The notes beneath the pieces are model-generated. The model searched no databases. It was not told the origin of the DNA and saw only the letters and a list, made by a program, of their open reading frames with translations. From assembly GCF_025947345.1 (NCBI RefSeq), contig NZ_CP110011.1:4092001-4156000 (forward strand): a stretch of DNA of 64,000 nt, given 5' to 3'. This stretch comes from Flavobacterium sp. N502536 (GTDB taxonomy: Bacteria > Bacteroidota > Bacteroidia > Flavobacteriales > Flavobacteriaceae). Position 1 is the first letter of the stretch. Each line of letters begins with the position of its first letter. This document shows positions 9,479 to 17,685 of the stretch, piece after piece. The translations under genes were made by a program, and so were the position numbers.

Positions 9479-9511
9479 AAACCCGACAGGTTTCAAAAAC
9501 CTGTCGGGTTT
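9479..9511. terminator. CCCGACAGG hairpin terminator, copy 2
   Basis: Same stem as at 9346, carried by the duplicated segment. It now sits just before the end of the convergent permease gene, so it can stop transcription from both sides. Confidence 0.7.
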
Positions 9512-9523
9512 GTTATTTTTAAA

Positions 9524-11266
9524 TTACATAATCAAGCGAACTCCACCCAGATCTGAAATACGGTAAGAGAATTTGTTTCCGGGTGAACCAATGAACATAA
9601 AGTTTTTAGGGATATTCCATTTTATAGAAAGCTCATCGATAATTTCAGGGCCAAAAACTCCTTGTATTTCAAGGTATTCAATGTCAATATCATCGTAGGC
9701 ACGATCCAAAACTTCCAGGTCTTTGATTAATTCTTCGTTATTGGAAGGGCCATTTTTGACGTAAACGATTTTAAGTTTTTTGGTCGTTTCGTTGTTTTCA
9801 ACATATTGTAAAACTTTGTTCAGGATGGCAATATCGTCTCCTTTGGTAAAAAAGACAAATTCCTGCGAGTTGATCTGTACACTCATTTTTTGTAAATACC
9901 GATTGCTGATGATTACCATTCGTCGTAAGGGCTGATAAAAATACTCCAGAGCTTCGATTAAAAGTCTTATCAGAATGACACGATTTAACATGATGCCAAT
10001 GAAGAGCAGCGAGGGAACCATGTATTTCAAAAAGGTATAGAAAGCATTGATGTTGAGTTCCATGTTTCCAATAAAAGCAGCGATAATGAAAGAAACGGCA
10101 ATAACTACAGATATGCCCCGTGCACGCTCTGGTCGGGGTAGTTTTCGACGTTTGAATTTGAGTAGTAAATTCCCGATTCCAAATAAAGCCATTACCGCCA
10201 GAAAAGAGAACGTATAAACTCCTGCTAAGGACTCTAAATGCCCATTGGTTGCAAAAAGTACCGAAATGCACAGTACTAAAAAGCTAATCACAATGCGATA
10301 GTGAGAACCTCGTTGGTTTTGTTTCAGGAAATAATTGGGTAGAATCCGGTCTAAAGTCATTCGATTTAATAAACCTGAAACTCCCACGAAGGAAGTTAAC
10401 ACGGCTCCGCATAAAACTAAAACGGCATCAATAGAAATAAGCCATGCCAGCCAGGAACCTCCTGTAGTTTGCCCTAAATGAGCCAGTAGTGATTCTTTAT
10501 TGGCACCCACCTCGGTTAACGGAATGATACTGATTAACAAAATGGCAATTACCGGGTTGAAAAAACTAACAATGGCCCACATGTTGCGCAACGTCTTCGG
10601 GAAAACTCCCGATTGCTGTTCTTCTACAAAGTTGGCGGAACTCTCAAAACCCGAGATCCCAAGCATAGCGGCTGAGAAACCTAAAAACAAAGCTGTTTTA
10701 ATGTTTCCGTAAGCGATGGGAGTCTGCCAGTTGATGTGAAAAGTTTCTAAACCGTTATTCAGGATAAACCAAAGCGAAGCTAGTACTAGTAGGCTTAAAG
10801 TGGCTAAATGGGTAATAAAGATAATTACGGCTACAAAAGCCGATTCTCCAATTCCCAATATGGCGAGCCCTGTAAAAAGAACCAAAACAATGATGGTTGC
10901 CACAGTCACATTTAAACTTTCAAAAATCCCGTGTAAATAGTGCATGCCTTCTGAAGCCGAAATCACGGCTGTTGCCATATAAGACAAGACAGTTAAGGTA
11001 GCAGCCAAAGAAGCCAAACGTTTGGTAGAAGTGTTGAGCAGAACGTTGTATGCTCCTCCGTTTAGCGGAATTGCGCCTACAACTTCCCCGTAAATTTTTC
11101 GGAATAAGAATAAAACAACCGCAACAATTAAAAGAGAAATCCAGGCGTACTGCCCGGCATATAAAATGGTAAGCGCTGAAACGTATAAACAGGAAGAACT
11201 GATGTCATTTCCGCAAATTGCTGTTGCCTGTAATTGATTTAATTTTTTGTGTACAATTTCTTTCAT
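9524..11266 (-). CDS. APC-superfamily amino acid permease
   Basis: 580 residues. About twelve hydrophobic segments fill the first 440 residues. The first carries the APC-type substrate-loop glycine region (ICGNDISSSCLYVSA). Later segments include GISGFESSANFVEEQ, the usual cation/amino-acid loop of this superfamily. The last 130 residues are soluble and cytoplasmic, an added domain resembling small regulatory modules of fused transporters but not recognised. The substrate is unknown. The gene stands alone, with convergent aminotransferase downstream and an NTF2-like gene upstream. Confidence 0.85.
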   Translation of the reverse strand: MKEIVHKKLNQLQATAICGNDISSSCLYVSALTILYAGQYAWISLLIVAVVLFLFRKIYGEVVGAIPLNGGAYNVLLNTSTKRLASLAATLTVLSYMATAVISASEGMHYLHGIFESLNVTVATIIVLVLFTGLAILGIGESAFVAVIIFITHLATLSLLVLASLWFILNNGLETFHINWQTPIAYGNIKTALFLGFSAAMLGISGFESSANFVEEQQSGVFPKTLRNMWAIVSFFNPVIAILLISIIPLTEVGANKESLLAHLGQTTGGSWLAWLISIDAVLVLCGAVLTSFVGVSGLLNRMTLDRILPNYFLKQNQRGSHYRIVISFLVLCISVLFATNGHLESLAGVYTFSFLAVMALFGIGNLLLKFKRRKLPRPERARGISVVIAVSFIIAAFIGNMELNINAFYTFLKYMVPSLLFIGIMLNRVILIRLLIEALEYFYQPLRRMVIISNRYLQKMSVQINSQEFVFFTKGDDIAILNKVLQYVENNETTKKLKIVYVKNGPSNNEELIKDLEVLDRAYDDIDIEYLEIQGVFGPEIIDELSIKWNIPKNFMFIGSPGNKFSYRISDLGGVRLIM

Positions 11267-11407
11267 AGAGATTCAAGATTTACAACACGATTAACTCCAA
11301 AAAATAGTAACAGACAAGCGAATTCTAATAAAAGAGGCGGGTAGTTGAATAGAAACTAAAAGGAAATTTTAGCTAATGTGCATATTTGAATTTTCAATTT
11401 AAGAAAA

Positions 11408-11878
11408 TTATTTGGATTCCTGAAACTTTTTTAGGGACAACAGCGCCTGTTCCTGAATTTTGCTTTGAAAAAATCCTGTCCAGCCCATTAAATATCCGGT
11501 TAAACCAAAAGCCTGTTTCGACCATTTCCAGACGTCAAAACTGTCTGTATGCTTGATGATTAAACCGTCCTGAAAAGCAAATTCAGCCGAAATACGATTG
11601 ATTACTTTTCTGTTGGTTTTACTAAAATTATAAGTCGCAACCCATTTGGCAGTACCCGAAAAATCGTCTGCTTTAATAGCTGAAAATTCAATTTTGATGT
11701 TGCCTTTGCTTTTCAAAAGCAGCATTTCCCACATTTTAGAAACCTGATCTTCTTTTAGTAAACCAAAAGCAGGGTCAATAAAATGAATTTTAGGATGGTA
11801 ACATTCGCTCATGGTTTTAGCATCGGCATTGGCAAAAGCGGTATAGAATTTTGTAATTAAGGCTTCATTCGGATTCAT
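11408..11878 (-). CDS. NTF2-like (SnoaL-type) protein
   Basis: 156 residues with the small alpha+beta cone architecture: an opening helix (NEALITKFYTAFANADAKTMSECYH), then HPKIHFIDPAFG, and strands around TGYLMGW. Family members are cyclases, isomerases or simple ligand-binding proteins. No catalytic pair can be assigned, so the function is unknown. There is no signal peptide, so it is cytosolic. Confidence 0.72.
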   Translation of the reverse strand: MNPNEALITKFYTAFANADAKTMSECYHPKIHFIDPAFGLLKEDQVSKMWEMLLLKSKGNIKIEFSAIKADDFSGTAKWVATYNFSKTNRKVINRISAEFAFQDGLIIKHTDSFDVWKWSKQAFGLTGYLMGWTGFFQSKIQEQALLSLKKFQESK

Positions 11879-12060
11879 GGAGGATACTATTTAGATTATA
11901 AATATAAGATTTATTATACTAATATAAAGCAGTGGGGGCTAATTAACAAAAAATGATTTAACAGATTTTAAGTCTGTAAAGAGTGTGAAAAAAGAAGTCT
12001 ATTTGTTTTGCCTCAAAGGATGTGTTTAAATGAAATACAATCATTGGTTAACATAAGAAC

Positions 12061-12585
12061 CTATAAAGCGCTAATTGCGGCTGCGGTATCAAAGGTTTTT
12101 TTTGATTTATCAAATGCTGTCGAAAAGTACGCCATCCTGTTCAGCGCCGTAAAATAGCCGGTTTGATCTCCAAACGTTGTAGCATTACCTTTGATGATAA
12201 AACGGATCGCTTTAATATCCGTTTTTTTCAATTTATTCATTTCGGCAGGAGTGAAATAGTAATAAGAAGTGGTTTTTCCGTCAAGGGTTTCTTTGCTGTT
12301 TTTGTCCACGCAGGCAATCACATCTCCATTGACTAAATCAACGTATACACCTCCTGAGATTTGAGTTTTGTCGTTAGAAATTCCTATACTTAGTTTTAAA
12401 ACCCCTCCTTTATCTGTTTTGGCAATCTGAACTTCAGTTTCTCCGGTAAAAACATACTTTTCACAAATAAAAGTATAAGCTGTTGTTGCCGGAAATGGTT
12501 TTGAGCCCTTTATACTTATGGTTTGCTGTGCGTTTACGAAACCGGTAATTAACAGTACTATTAAAAGAGGCAGTTTTAAATTCAT
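12061..12585 (-). CDS. Exported protein of unknown function
   Basis: 174 residues with a signal peptide (first about 19 residues, cleavage after NAQ). The rest is beta-rich with no known motif. It is the last gene of a tightly packed leftward operon that starts with the spermidine-synthase-like gene; the gap to the upstream lipoprotein gene is 10 nt. Confidence 0.75.
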   Translation of the reverse strand: MNLKLPLLIVLLITGFVNAQQTISIKGSKPFPATTAYTFICEKYVFTGETEVQIAKTDKGGVLKLSIGISNDKTQISGGVYVDLVNGDVIACVDKNSKETLDGKTTSYYYFTPAEMNKLKKTDIKAIRFIIKGNATTFGDQTGYFTALNRMAYFSTAFDKSKKTFDTAAAISAL

Positions 12586-12595
12586 AGTTTTTACT

Positions 12596-13072
12596 TTATT
12601 GTTCGGTTATTTTGGCATCAAATTTCTCGTCCCAATCCATTGATTTTATAGCCGAAATCAAATTGTCTTCGTTTACAAAAATGCGCAACTCTTTATTGGC
12701 CACTTTTTTGGAATACAGTGCATGATAGCGATAAATGACCTCCTGTTTGGCTCTGTAAACACCATCAAGTTTTAAATCGATAAAACTTCCGTAGTATTGT
12801 CTGAATCTCTGACAGGTTTTGGTCAAACGTTCTTCAGTCGTATTTTCCATAACCGACTTGGTAACTTCAGTTTCATTAAAAGGCTTAAATTTTGAGGAAT
12901 TACAGGTTTCTAATACCCTTTTCCCCAATTCGTACGCTTTTTTCTGCTGATTGGAATTTATTTCGGCAGCAGTGACTCTTTTAATTTTTAAATCTTCAGT
13001 GTCTCTATTGATCGTTTTCGATTTACATCCAATTAACAATAACAAACATATAATCAATCCTGCTTTCTTCAT
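12596..13072 (-). CDS. Predicted lipoprotein
   Basis: 158 residues. The signal peptide ends in the lipobox LIGC (Cys16), so it should be lipidated and exported to the periplasm or outer membrane. The body is helical and charged, with no motif I recognise. It lies 6 nt after the M23 peptidase gene in the same operon. Confidence 0.75.
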   Translation of the reverse strand: MKKAGLIICLLLLIGCKSKTINRDTEDLKIKRVTAAEINSNQQKKAYELGKRVLETCNSSKFKPFNETEVTKSVMENTTEERLTKTCQRFRQYYGSFIDLKLDGVYRAKQEVIYRYHALYSKKVANKELRIFVNEDNLISAIKSMDWDEKFDAKITEQ

Positions 13073-13078
13073 AACTAT

Positions 13079-13756
13079 TTAAGTAATTTTTAATAATAAG
13101 TTGGGGTCAGGGCAGTTTTCGATGTAAAAATTCAGGTCATTTGTATTGCAGACGCCGGGATAATCGCCGGAATACGTTTCGATGTTTCGTATAATCTGAA
13201 AGTGTACATGTGGAGCGTAATCTCCATTAACAGAGGAGCTTCCTAAAGTTCCAATTTTTTGGCCTTTATGAAAAAATGTCCCAACACTAAGGTTTTCTAT
13301 ACTTTCTAACGATAAATGTCCGTATAAAGTATAAAATTTTTCATTTTCTATACGATGCTCTAAAATTATAGTCGGACCATAATCGCCCAAACCTATATTA
13401 TTTTTAAAGCTGTGCACTTTTCCGTCTAGAGGCGCCAGTACTGGGGTATTTACTTTTGTCCATAGATCTAATCCGATATGGATGTTGCGTTCCGGTATCG
13501 AACTGTTTTTAAAAATGGTACTGCGCTGGTAGATTGTTCGGCCTTCGATATAACCGCCATAGGCTACTTCGGCATCATTTTTTTCTAAGTAGGCAGTAAT
13601 AAAATCTTCAAATTCTTCGGTGTTAGCAGGTTTACATTCGGCAAGTTCCTGATTGGTTACGGACAGGTCTAAAGGAATGTATTTTGAAATGTCAATGTTG
13701 GAATCAATTACTTTAGTAGGTGGTAAGGCTTTTAAGATAGAGGCAAGAGGTTTCAT
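13079..13756 (-). CDS. M23-family peptidase / LytM domain protein
   Basis: 225 residues. The C-terminal half is an M23 (LytM) fold: HIGLD gives the first zinc His/Asp pair, then YTLYGHLS, and HVHFQ closes the metal site. These enzymes usually cut peptidoglycan cross-bridges or act as scaffolds. There is no obvious signal peptide and the N-terminal 80 residues are unassigned, so the site of action is uncertain. It overlaps neither neighbour but is only 4 nt from the upstream methyltransferase-like gene. Confidence 0.82.
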   Translation of the reverse strand: MKPLASILKALPPTKVIDSNIDISKYIPLDLSVTNQELAECKPANTEEFEDFITAYLEKNDAEVAYGGYIEGRTIYQRSTIFKNSSIPERNIHIGLDLWTKVNTPVLAPLDGKVHSFKNNIGLGDYGPTIILEHRIENEKFYTLYGHLSLESIENLSVGTFFHKGQKIGTLGSSSVNGDYAPHVHFQIIRNIETYSGDYPGVCNTNDLNFYIENCPDPNLLLKIT

Positions 13757-13760
13757 AGGT

Positions 13761-14426
13761 TTAAACTACTTTTTCAATAATTATTAATTCGTTGTGAACT
13801 TCTACTCGTGGGAGCATTTTGGAAGCAAACAGTTTGGGGTTAATTTCAGAAATGTATTTTCGGTTTCGAACATTGTGCGCTTCGTCTAAAATCATGGTGT
13901 TAAACAAAACAAATCCATGACTTTGCAAAAGCGAACAAACCCGTTCGCTAAAAAAGCTTTCAAACAGAAAATTGGGCATCTTGATGTCTTCAAAAATATC
14001 AATAATAATTAGATTATATTTATTTTTTGTTTTTAAAACAAATTCGAAAGCATCATCAATTACAACTTCCAGTTGTTTAATCTGGTCAAGATTGAAGTAT
14101 TCGTTGGCAATCTTAATAATATCGGGGTCAATCTCTACACCGGTAATTTTTCCTTTGTACTGAATTTCATCTACCAGTGTTTTAATGACGCTTCCGCCGG
14201 CAACACCTAACAGTAAGATATGATCCATTTTAAGAATGTTGTCATAACCGATATTTCGAAGTCCGTATCTTAAAATACGCTGTAAACTTCCGTAGGAATA
14301 ATTGGTGTTTTCAGAATCAAGAACTAATTCGCCATTAGCCCAGGTAACTTCGATGATTTTGCTTCTTTGTGATTTTTTTTTGAATATTTTTATAGGAACA
14401 ATATAACTGAACAATTTTTGGATCAT
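13761..14426 (-). CDS. Spermidine synthase-like methyltransferase-fold protein
   Basis: 221 residues with a Rossmann SAM-type core: LLLGVAGGSVIKTL (glycine loop), GVEIDPDIIKIA (acidic end of strand 2), VVIDDAFEFV and LIIIDIFED. This layout is that of spermidine synthases and related fused-membrane proteins, but the aminopropyl-binding features are not all visible. It may make a polyamine or modify another small molecule. It is the first gene of the leftward operon with the M23 peptidase and two exported proteins. Confidence 0.7.
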   Translation of the reverse strand: MIQKLFSYIVPIKIFKKKSQRSKIIEVTWANGELVLDSENTNYSYGSLQRILRYGLRNIGYDNILKMDHILLLGVAGGSVIKTLVDEIQYKGKITGVEIDPDIIKIANEYFNLDQIKQLEVVIDDAFEFVLKTKNKYNLIIIDIFEDIKMPNFLFESFFSERVCSLLQSHGFVLFNTMILDEAHNVRNRKYISEINPKLFASKMLPRVEVHNELIIIEKVV

Positions 14427-14489
14427 TTTAAATGCTTTTACTCAAAAATACCACTTTAAATCTTTTATTTTGCAGGAAAAAACAAATTA

Positions 14490-15041
14490 ATGAAAAAGCG
14501 ATTGTACAAATTCATCTTTTTTAAGCTAATGGGCTGGAAAATTGTGGGAATCGAAAATGCTGAAGTAAAAAAATGCGTGATGATGGTGATGCCGCATACC
14601 AGCAACCATGATTTTTATTTGGGAATTTTTACGCGCGGCATTTCCGGTTTGGAAATGAACTGGGTAGGAAAGAAAGAATTATTCCGTTTTCCTTTTGGCT
14701 ATTATTTCAGAAGCGTAGGAGGAGAACCTATAGACCGAACTGGCGGATTGAATAAAGTAGAGTCGATTGCTGCAATTTTTGAAAGAAAAGAAGTTTTTCG
14801 CTTAGCCGTAGCAGCTGAAGGAACCCGTAAAGGAGTAAAAGAATTAAAAAGCGGTTTTTATTACATCGCTCTTAAAGCAAATGTGCCAATTGTGCCGGTC
14901 GCTTTTGACTGGGGCAAAAAAGAAGTCAACTTAGGGAAACCATTTTCTCCAACCGGAGATTATGAGGCTGATTTGAATGTTTTAAAAAAACACTATGACG
15001 GGGTCGTGGGTAAAATTCCGGAAAACGGATTTCAGTTGTAA
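14490..15041 (+). CDS. PlsC-like 1-acyl-glycerol-phosphate acyltransferase
   Basis: 183 residues. It carries the acyltransferase HX4D motif in PHTSNHD, followed later by the AEGTRK block typical of PlsC and by the VPIVPVAFDWG strand. PlsC-type enzymes transfer a fatty acyl group to a lysophospholipid at the inner membrane. It is shorter than E. coli PlsC, as in the Bacteroidota small acyltransferase family. It is transcribed opposite to the HTH gene that follows. Confidence 0.82.
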   Translation: MKKRLYKFIFFKLMGWKIVGIENAEVKKCVMMVMPHTSNHDFYLGIFTRGISGLEMNWVGKKELFRFPFGYYFRSVGGEPIDRTGGLNKVESIAAIFERKEVFRLAVAAEGTRKGVKELKSGFYYIALKANVPIVPVAFDWGKKEVNLGKPFSPTGDYEADLNVLKKHYDGVVGKIPENGFQL

Positions 15042-15124
15042 TTTTTTGCTGTTGCCCCGGTTGTCCAGAAATCGCTTAAATGAAAAATAATTTTAAAAAT
15101 TTTCAAATACGCGAAATTTCAAAT

Positions 15125-15571
15125 TTAAGGAACGTAAGTCTTAAAGGTTCCGTTTTTATAAAAGACCACTATTTTTTCAATTTCATTTTCTGCAGGACTT
15201 AAACTTTGAGTTTTAATTTCTGCAGAAGATGTGTTTTTGGATTTTTCATTTTCTGAAACAAAATTTTCTTCTGATGGAATAGGAGTAAGAGGTTTTGCAA
15301 ATTCAGAGAGCGATTCGTTTTTTTTTAGATCAATGGTATCTTCCGTTTTTGGAAAACTCCCTTTACCATTTAAGATCCAGTACAAATCAATATCGGGAAA
15401 AACCTCCAGAATTTTTAGTACAAAATCCAAACTGGGTTTGTTTCTGCCAGAAAGCAGGTGAGACATACTGGAACGCTGCACCCCAATTTTATCCGCAAAA
15501 GAAGAGGCGTTTAAAGCATAATAATCCAATATAATTTCAAGTCGTTTTACAAAATCATCTATGTTTACCAT
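15125..15571 (-). CDS. XRE-family HTH regulator
   Basis: 148 residues. The N-terminal 60 residues form a Cro/CI-type helix-turn-helix (SFADKIGVQRSSMSHLLSGRNKPSL). The C-terminal half is polar and ends in a conserved VVFYKNGTFKTY tail. It is divergent from the M14 carboxypeptidase gene. One TTTAC-N4-GTAAA palindrome spans its own start codon and others cover both promoters, so autoregulation and control of the peptidase are likely. Confidence 0.85.
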   Translation of the reverse strand: MVNIDDFVKRLEIILDYYALNASSFADKIGVQRSSMSHLLSGRNKPSLDFVLKILEVFPDIDLYWILNGKGSFPKTEDTIDLKKNESLSEFAKPLTPIPSEENFVSENEKSKNTSSAEIKTQSLSPAENEIEKIVVFYKNGTFKTYVP

Positions 15572-15602
15572 TGTAAATTACTGTTTAGAAAATTGCTGTT
15601 TA

Positions 15603-15633
15603 CAAATGTAATCAAAAGCAGACTCTAAAACAA
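15603..15633 (-). promoter_or_regulatory. Promoter of XRE regulator gene
   Basis: Reads TTG, 20 nt spacer, TACATTTG on the minus strand, about 30 nt before the ATG. It overlaps an operator palindrome. Confidence 0.65.
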
Positions 15634-15857
15634 TTTTACAGTTGTAAATCGTAAAATTAATCTTTAAATTGTGTATTTAAGACTTTAGATGATTGGTTTT
15701 AACTTGTTGAAATATATAAAATTATATTTTAGTATTTCAACTAATAACAAATGTCAATTAGTAATGAGCAAAATCAATTCTATTACCAGTAAAAACTGTT
15801 TACAATTCTAAATTTATTACTTTACAATTTATTTACAATTGTAAAAATAAAGATGTT

Positions 15858-15865
15858 TACTTTTG
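15858..15865 (+). promoter_or_regulatory. -7 element of M14 peptidase gene
   Basis: TACTTTTG, 18 nt before the ATG at 15884, inside an operator palindrome. A TTG lies 16 nt upstream (15839-15841), shorter than the usual spacing. Confidence 0.55.
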
Positions 15866-15883
15866 TAAACTAATCAAAACACG

Positions 15884-17038
15884 ATGAATTTAGAAGAATT
15901 ATTCAGCCAGCACAAAGAGCAATCAATAGAGGGACGTTATTTGACTTTGGATCATATTCAGCCCTTATTAGATAAATTAAATACAGACAATCAGGTATCG
16001 ATTATTGGTCATTCAGTCTTAGGAGAACCGATCTATAGTTATCAAATCGGAACCGGACCAACGCGTATTTATCTATGGTCTCAAATGCATGGAAATGAAA
16101 GTACGACTACAAAAGCACTTTTTGATTTTATAAATGTCTTAAACAGCGGTTCTGAGTTTGCACAGAAAATGCTTAAAACGTTTACCTTTTATAGTATTCC
16201 GATATTAAATCCTGACGGAGCAAGGCTTTACACGCGTGAGAACGCTAATAAAGTAGATTTAAATCGTGATTCTCAAAATTTAACCCAACCGGAAAGTACT
16301 ATTTTGAGATCGGTATTTGAAGCTTTTAAACCGCATTTTTGTTTTAATCTTCACGATCAGCGTACTATTTTTGGGGCTGGTTCAACCGGAAAACCGGCAA
16401 CACTTTCCTTTTTAGCGCCTTCGTACAACGAAGAAAGAGAGGTAAATGAAAACCGTTTAAAAGCGATAAATGTCATTGCCGGGATCAATGATGTTTTGCA
16501 AAAATACATTCCGGGACAGGTGGGGCGTTTTGATGACTCGTTTAATATCAACTGTATAGGAGACACCTTTCAATTCCTGGGAGCTCCTACAATCTTATTT
16601 GAAGCAGGTCATTACCCGAATGATTACGAACGCGAAATCACACGAAAGTTTCTGTTTTTCTCATTGGTTTCAAGTTTCGACCTGATTAGCGAAAACGATT
16701 TAGTTGATAACAGAATTAATGATTATTTGAATATTTCACAAAATAAAGTGGTTTTTTATGATTTTATGTGGAAAAATATCAAAATAAATTATGATGGTAT
16801 CGAAATTATTACGAATTTTGTCGCACAATACAAAGAAGAATTGATTGAAAATAAGATTCACTTTAATGCCTACATAGTTGAAGTAGGCGATTTGGAAAAT
16901 TATTTTGGACATTACGAATACGATGCAAAAGGGGCTAGTTATTCGGATGACTTTGGTACTTTTCCGAAATTGAATCAAAAAGTAGATTTTTATTTAGATA
17001 AAAATGTTAAATTTGTTAACGGATTGATAAAAAGTTAA
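15884..17038 (+). CDS. M14-family zinc carboxypeptidase
   Basis: 384 residues. The zinc ligands are in MHGNES (H69, E72) and NLHDQ (H157). NPDGARLYTREN and DLNRDSQN supply the substrate-binding Asn/Arg region found in M14 peptidases. The later ILFEAGHYPNDY likely carries the catalytic Glu. No signal peptide is visible, so it acts in the cytoplasm or its export is not classical. It probably cleaves C-terminal residues of peptides or peptidoglycan-derived stems. Expression is presumably controlled by the divergent XRE regulator. Confidence 0.85.
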   Translation: MNLEELFSQHKEQSIEGRYLTLDHIQPLLDKLNTDNQVSIIGHSVLGEPIYSYQIGTGPTRIYLWSQMHGNESTTTKALFDFINVLNSGSEFAQKMLKTFTFYSIPILNPDGARLYTRENANKVDLNRDSQNLTQPESTILRSVFEAFKPHFCFNLHDQRTIFGAGSTGKPATLSFLAPSYNEEREVNENRLKAINVIAGINDVLQKYIPGQVGRFDDSFNINCIGDTFQFLGAPTILFEAGHYPNDYEREITRKFLFFSLVSSFDLISENDLVDNRINDYLNISQNKVVFYDFMWKNIKINYDGIEIITNFVAQYKEELIENKIHFNAYIVEVGDLENYFGHYEYDAKGASYSDDFGTFPKLNQKVDFYLDKNVKFVNGLIKS

Positions 17039-17115
17039 TTTTTATGTGAATTTGTTGTTTTTTATATATATTTTTATACTTTGTAATAGCAATTAGTAAT
17101 ATTAATTAAAGAATT

Positions 17116-17595
17116 ATGAGTAAATTTCGTTTAGATGAAGTAGATCACCAGATTTTAGATATGTTAATAGACAATACGAGAGTTCCGTTTACTGACATTG
17201 CTAAAAAACTATTGATATCTGCTGGTACAGTGCATGTTAGAGTAAAAAAGATGGAGGACGCAGGAATAATAATGGGATCTTCATTGGCCTTAGATTACGA
17301 TAAGCTAGGGTATTCGTTTATTGCTTATGTGGGTGTCTTCCTTAATAATACGTCTCAAACAAAATTTGTATTAGAGCGAATCAATCAAATTCCATTCGTA
17401 ACAGTAGCTTCTGTAACGACAGGTAAATTCAATATTTTTTGCAAAATCAGAGCAAAAGATACTAAACACGCAAAAGAAGTAATCTTCATGATCGATGATA
17501 TCGATGGTGTTTACAGAACTGAAACTATGATTTCATTAGAAGAAAGTATAAACGATAAGAAGCGTTTGATGCATACTATTTTTAAAAATATGTAA
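17116..17595 (+). CDS. Lrp/AsnC-family transcriptional regulator
   Basis: 159 residues. An N-terminal winged HTH (LDMLIDNTRVPFTDIAKKLLISAGTVHVRVKKMEDAG) is followed by the RAM/AsnC ligand-binding domain (about 65-150). Such regulators respond to amino acids and control metabolism genes. It is followed by a hairpin terminator and then ppc, so it is not in an obvious operon. The target genes are unknown. Confidence 0.9.
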   Translation: MSKFRLDEVDHQILDMLIDNTRVPFTDIAKKLLISAGTVHVRVKKMEDAGIIMGSSLALDYDKLGYSFIAYVGVFLNNTSQTKFVLERINQIPFVTVASVTTGKFNIFCKIRAKDTKHAKEVIFMIDDIDGVYRTETMISLEESINDKKRLMHTIFKNM

Positions 17596-17623
17596 TATCT
17601 TCTTGAATGCTATATCAAAATAT

Positions 17624-17647
17624 AACCTCAAGTTTATTCTTGGGGTT
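17624..17647 (+). terminator. Intrinsic terminator after Lrp gene
   Basis: Stem AACCTCAAG / CTTGGGGTT with a short loop and a run of T. Confidence 0.7.
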
Positions 17648-17685
17648 TTTTTATGACCAATTAACCAACCAACTACAAATAGATT

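Larger units (their letters stand above)
9269..9518 (+). repeat. Tandem duplication of gene 3' end plus terminator
   Basis: Segment 9269-9385 (last codons of the aminotransferase, stop and hairpin) is repeated at 9402-9518, offset 133 bp, with only a few differences. The second copy lacks an upstream gene body and is non-functional as a CDS. Confidence 0.85.
15564..15869. promoter_or_regulatory. Operator array TTTAC-N4-GTAAA between divergent genes
   Basis: Perfect palindromes at 15564-15577 (over the regulator's start codon), 15635-15648, 15832-15845 and 15856-15869. One-mismatch copies lie at 15599-15612 and 15799-15812, and a half-site at 15821-15825. The regulator's -7 box TACATTTG (complement of 15603-15610, with TTG-N20 upstream) is inside the 15599 site. 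The peptidase's -7 box TACTTTTG (15858-15865) is inside the 15856 site. Confidence 0.8.

Noticed and set aside
9402..9518. Second aminotransferase fragment as a gene
   Set aside because: It has only about 18 codons without a start and is clearly a duplicated tail.
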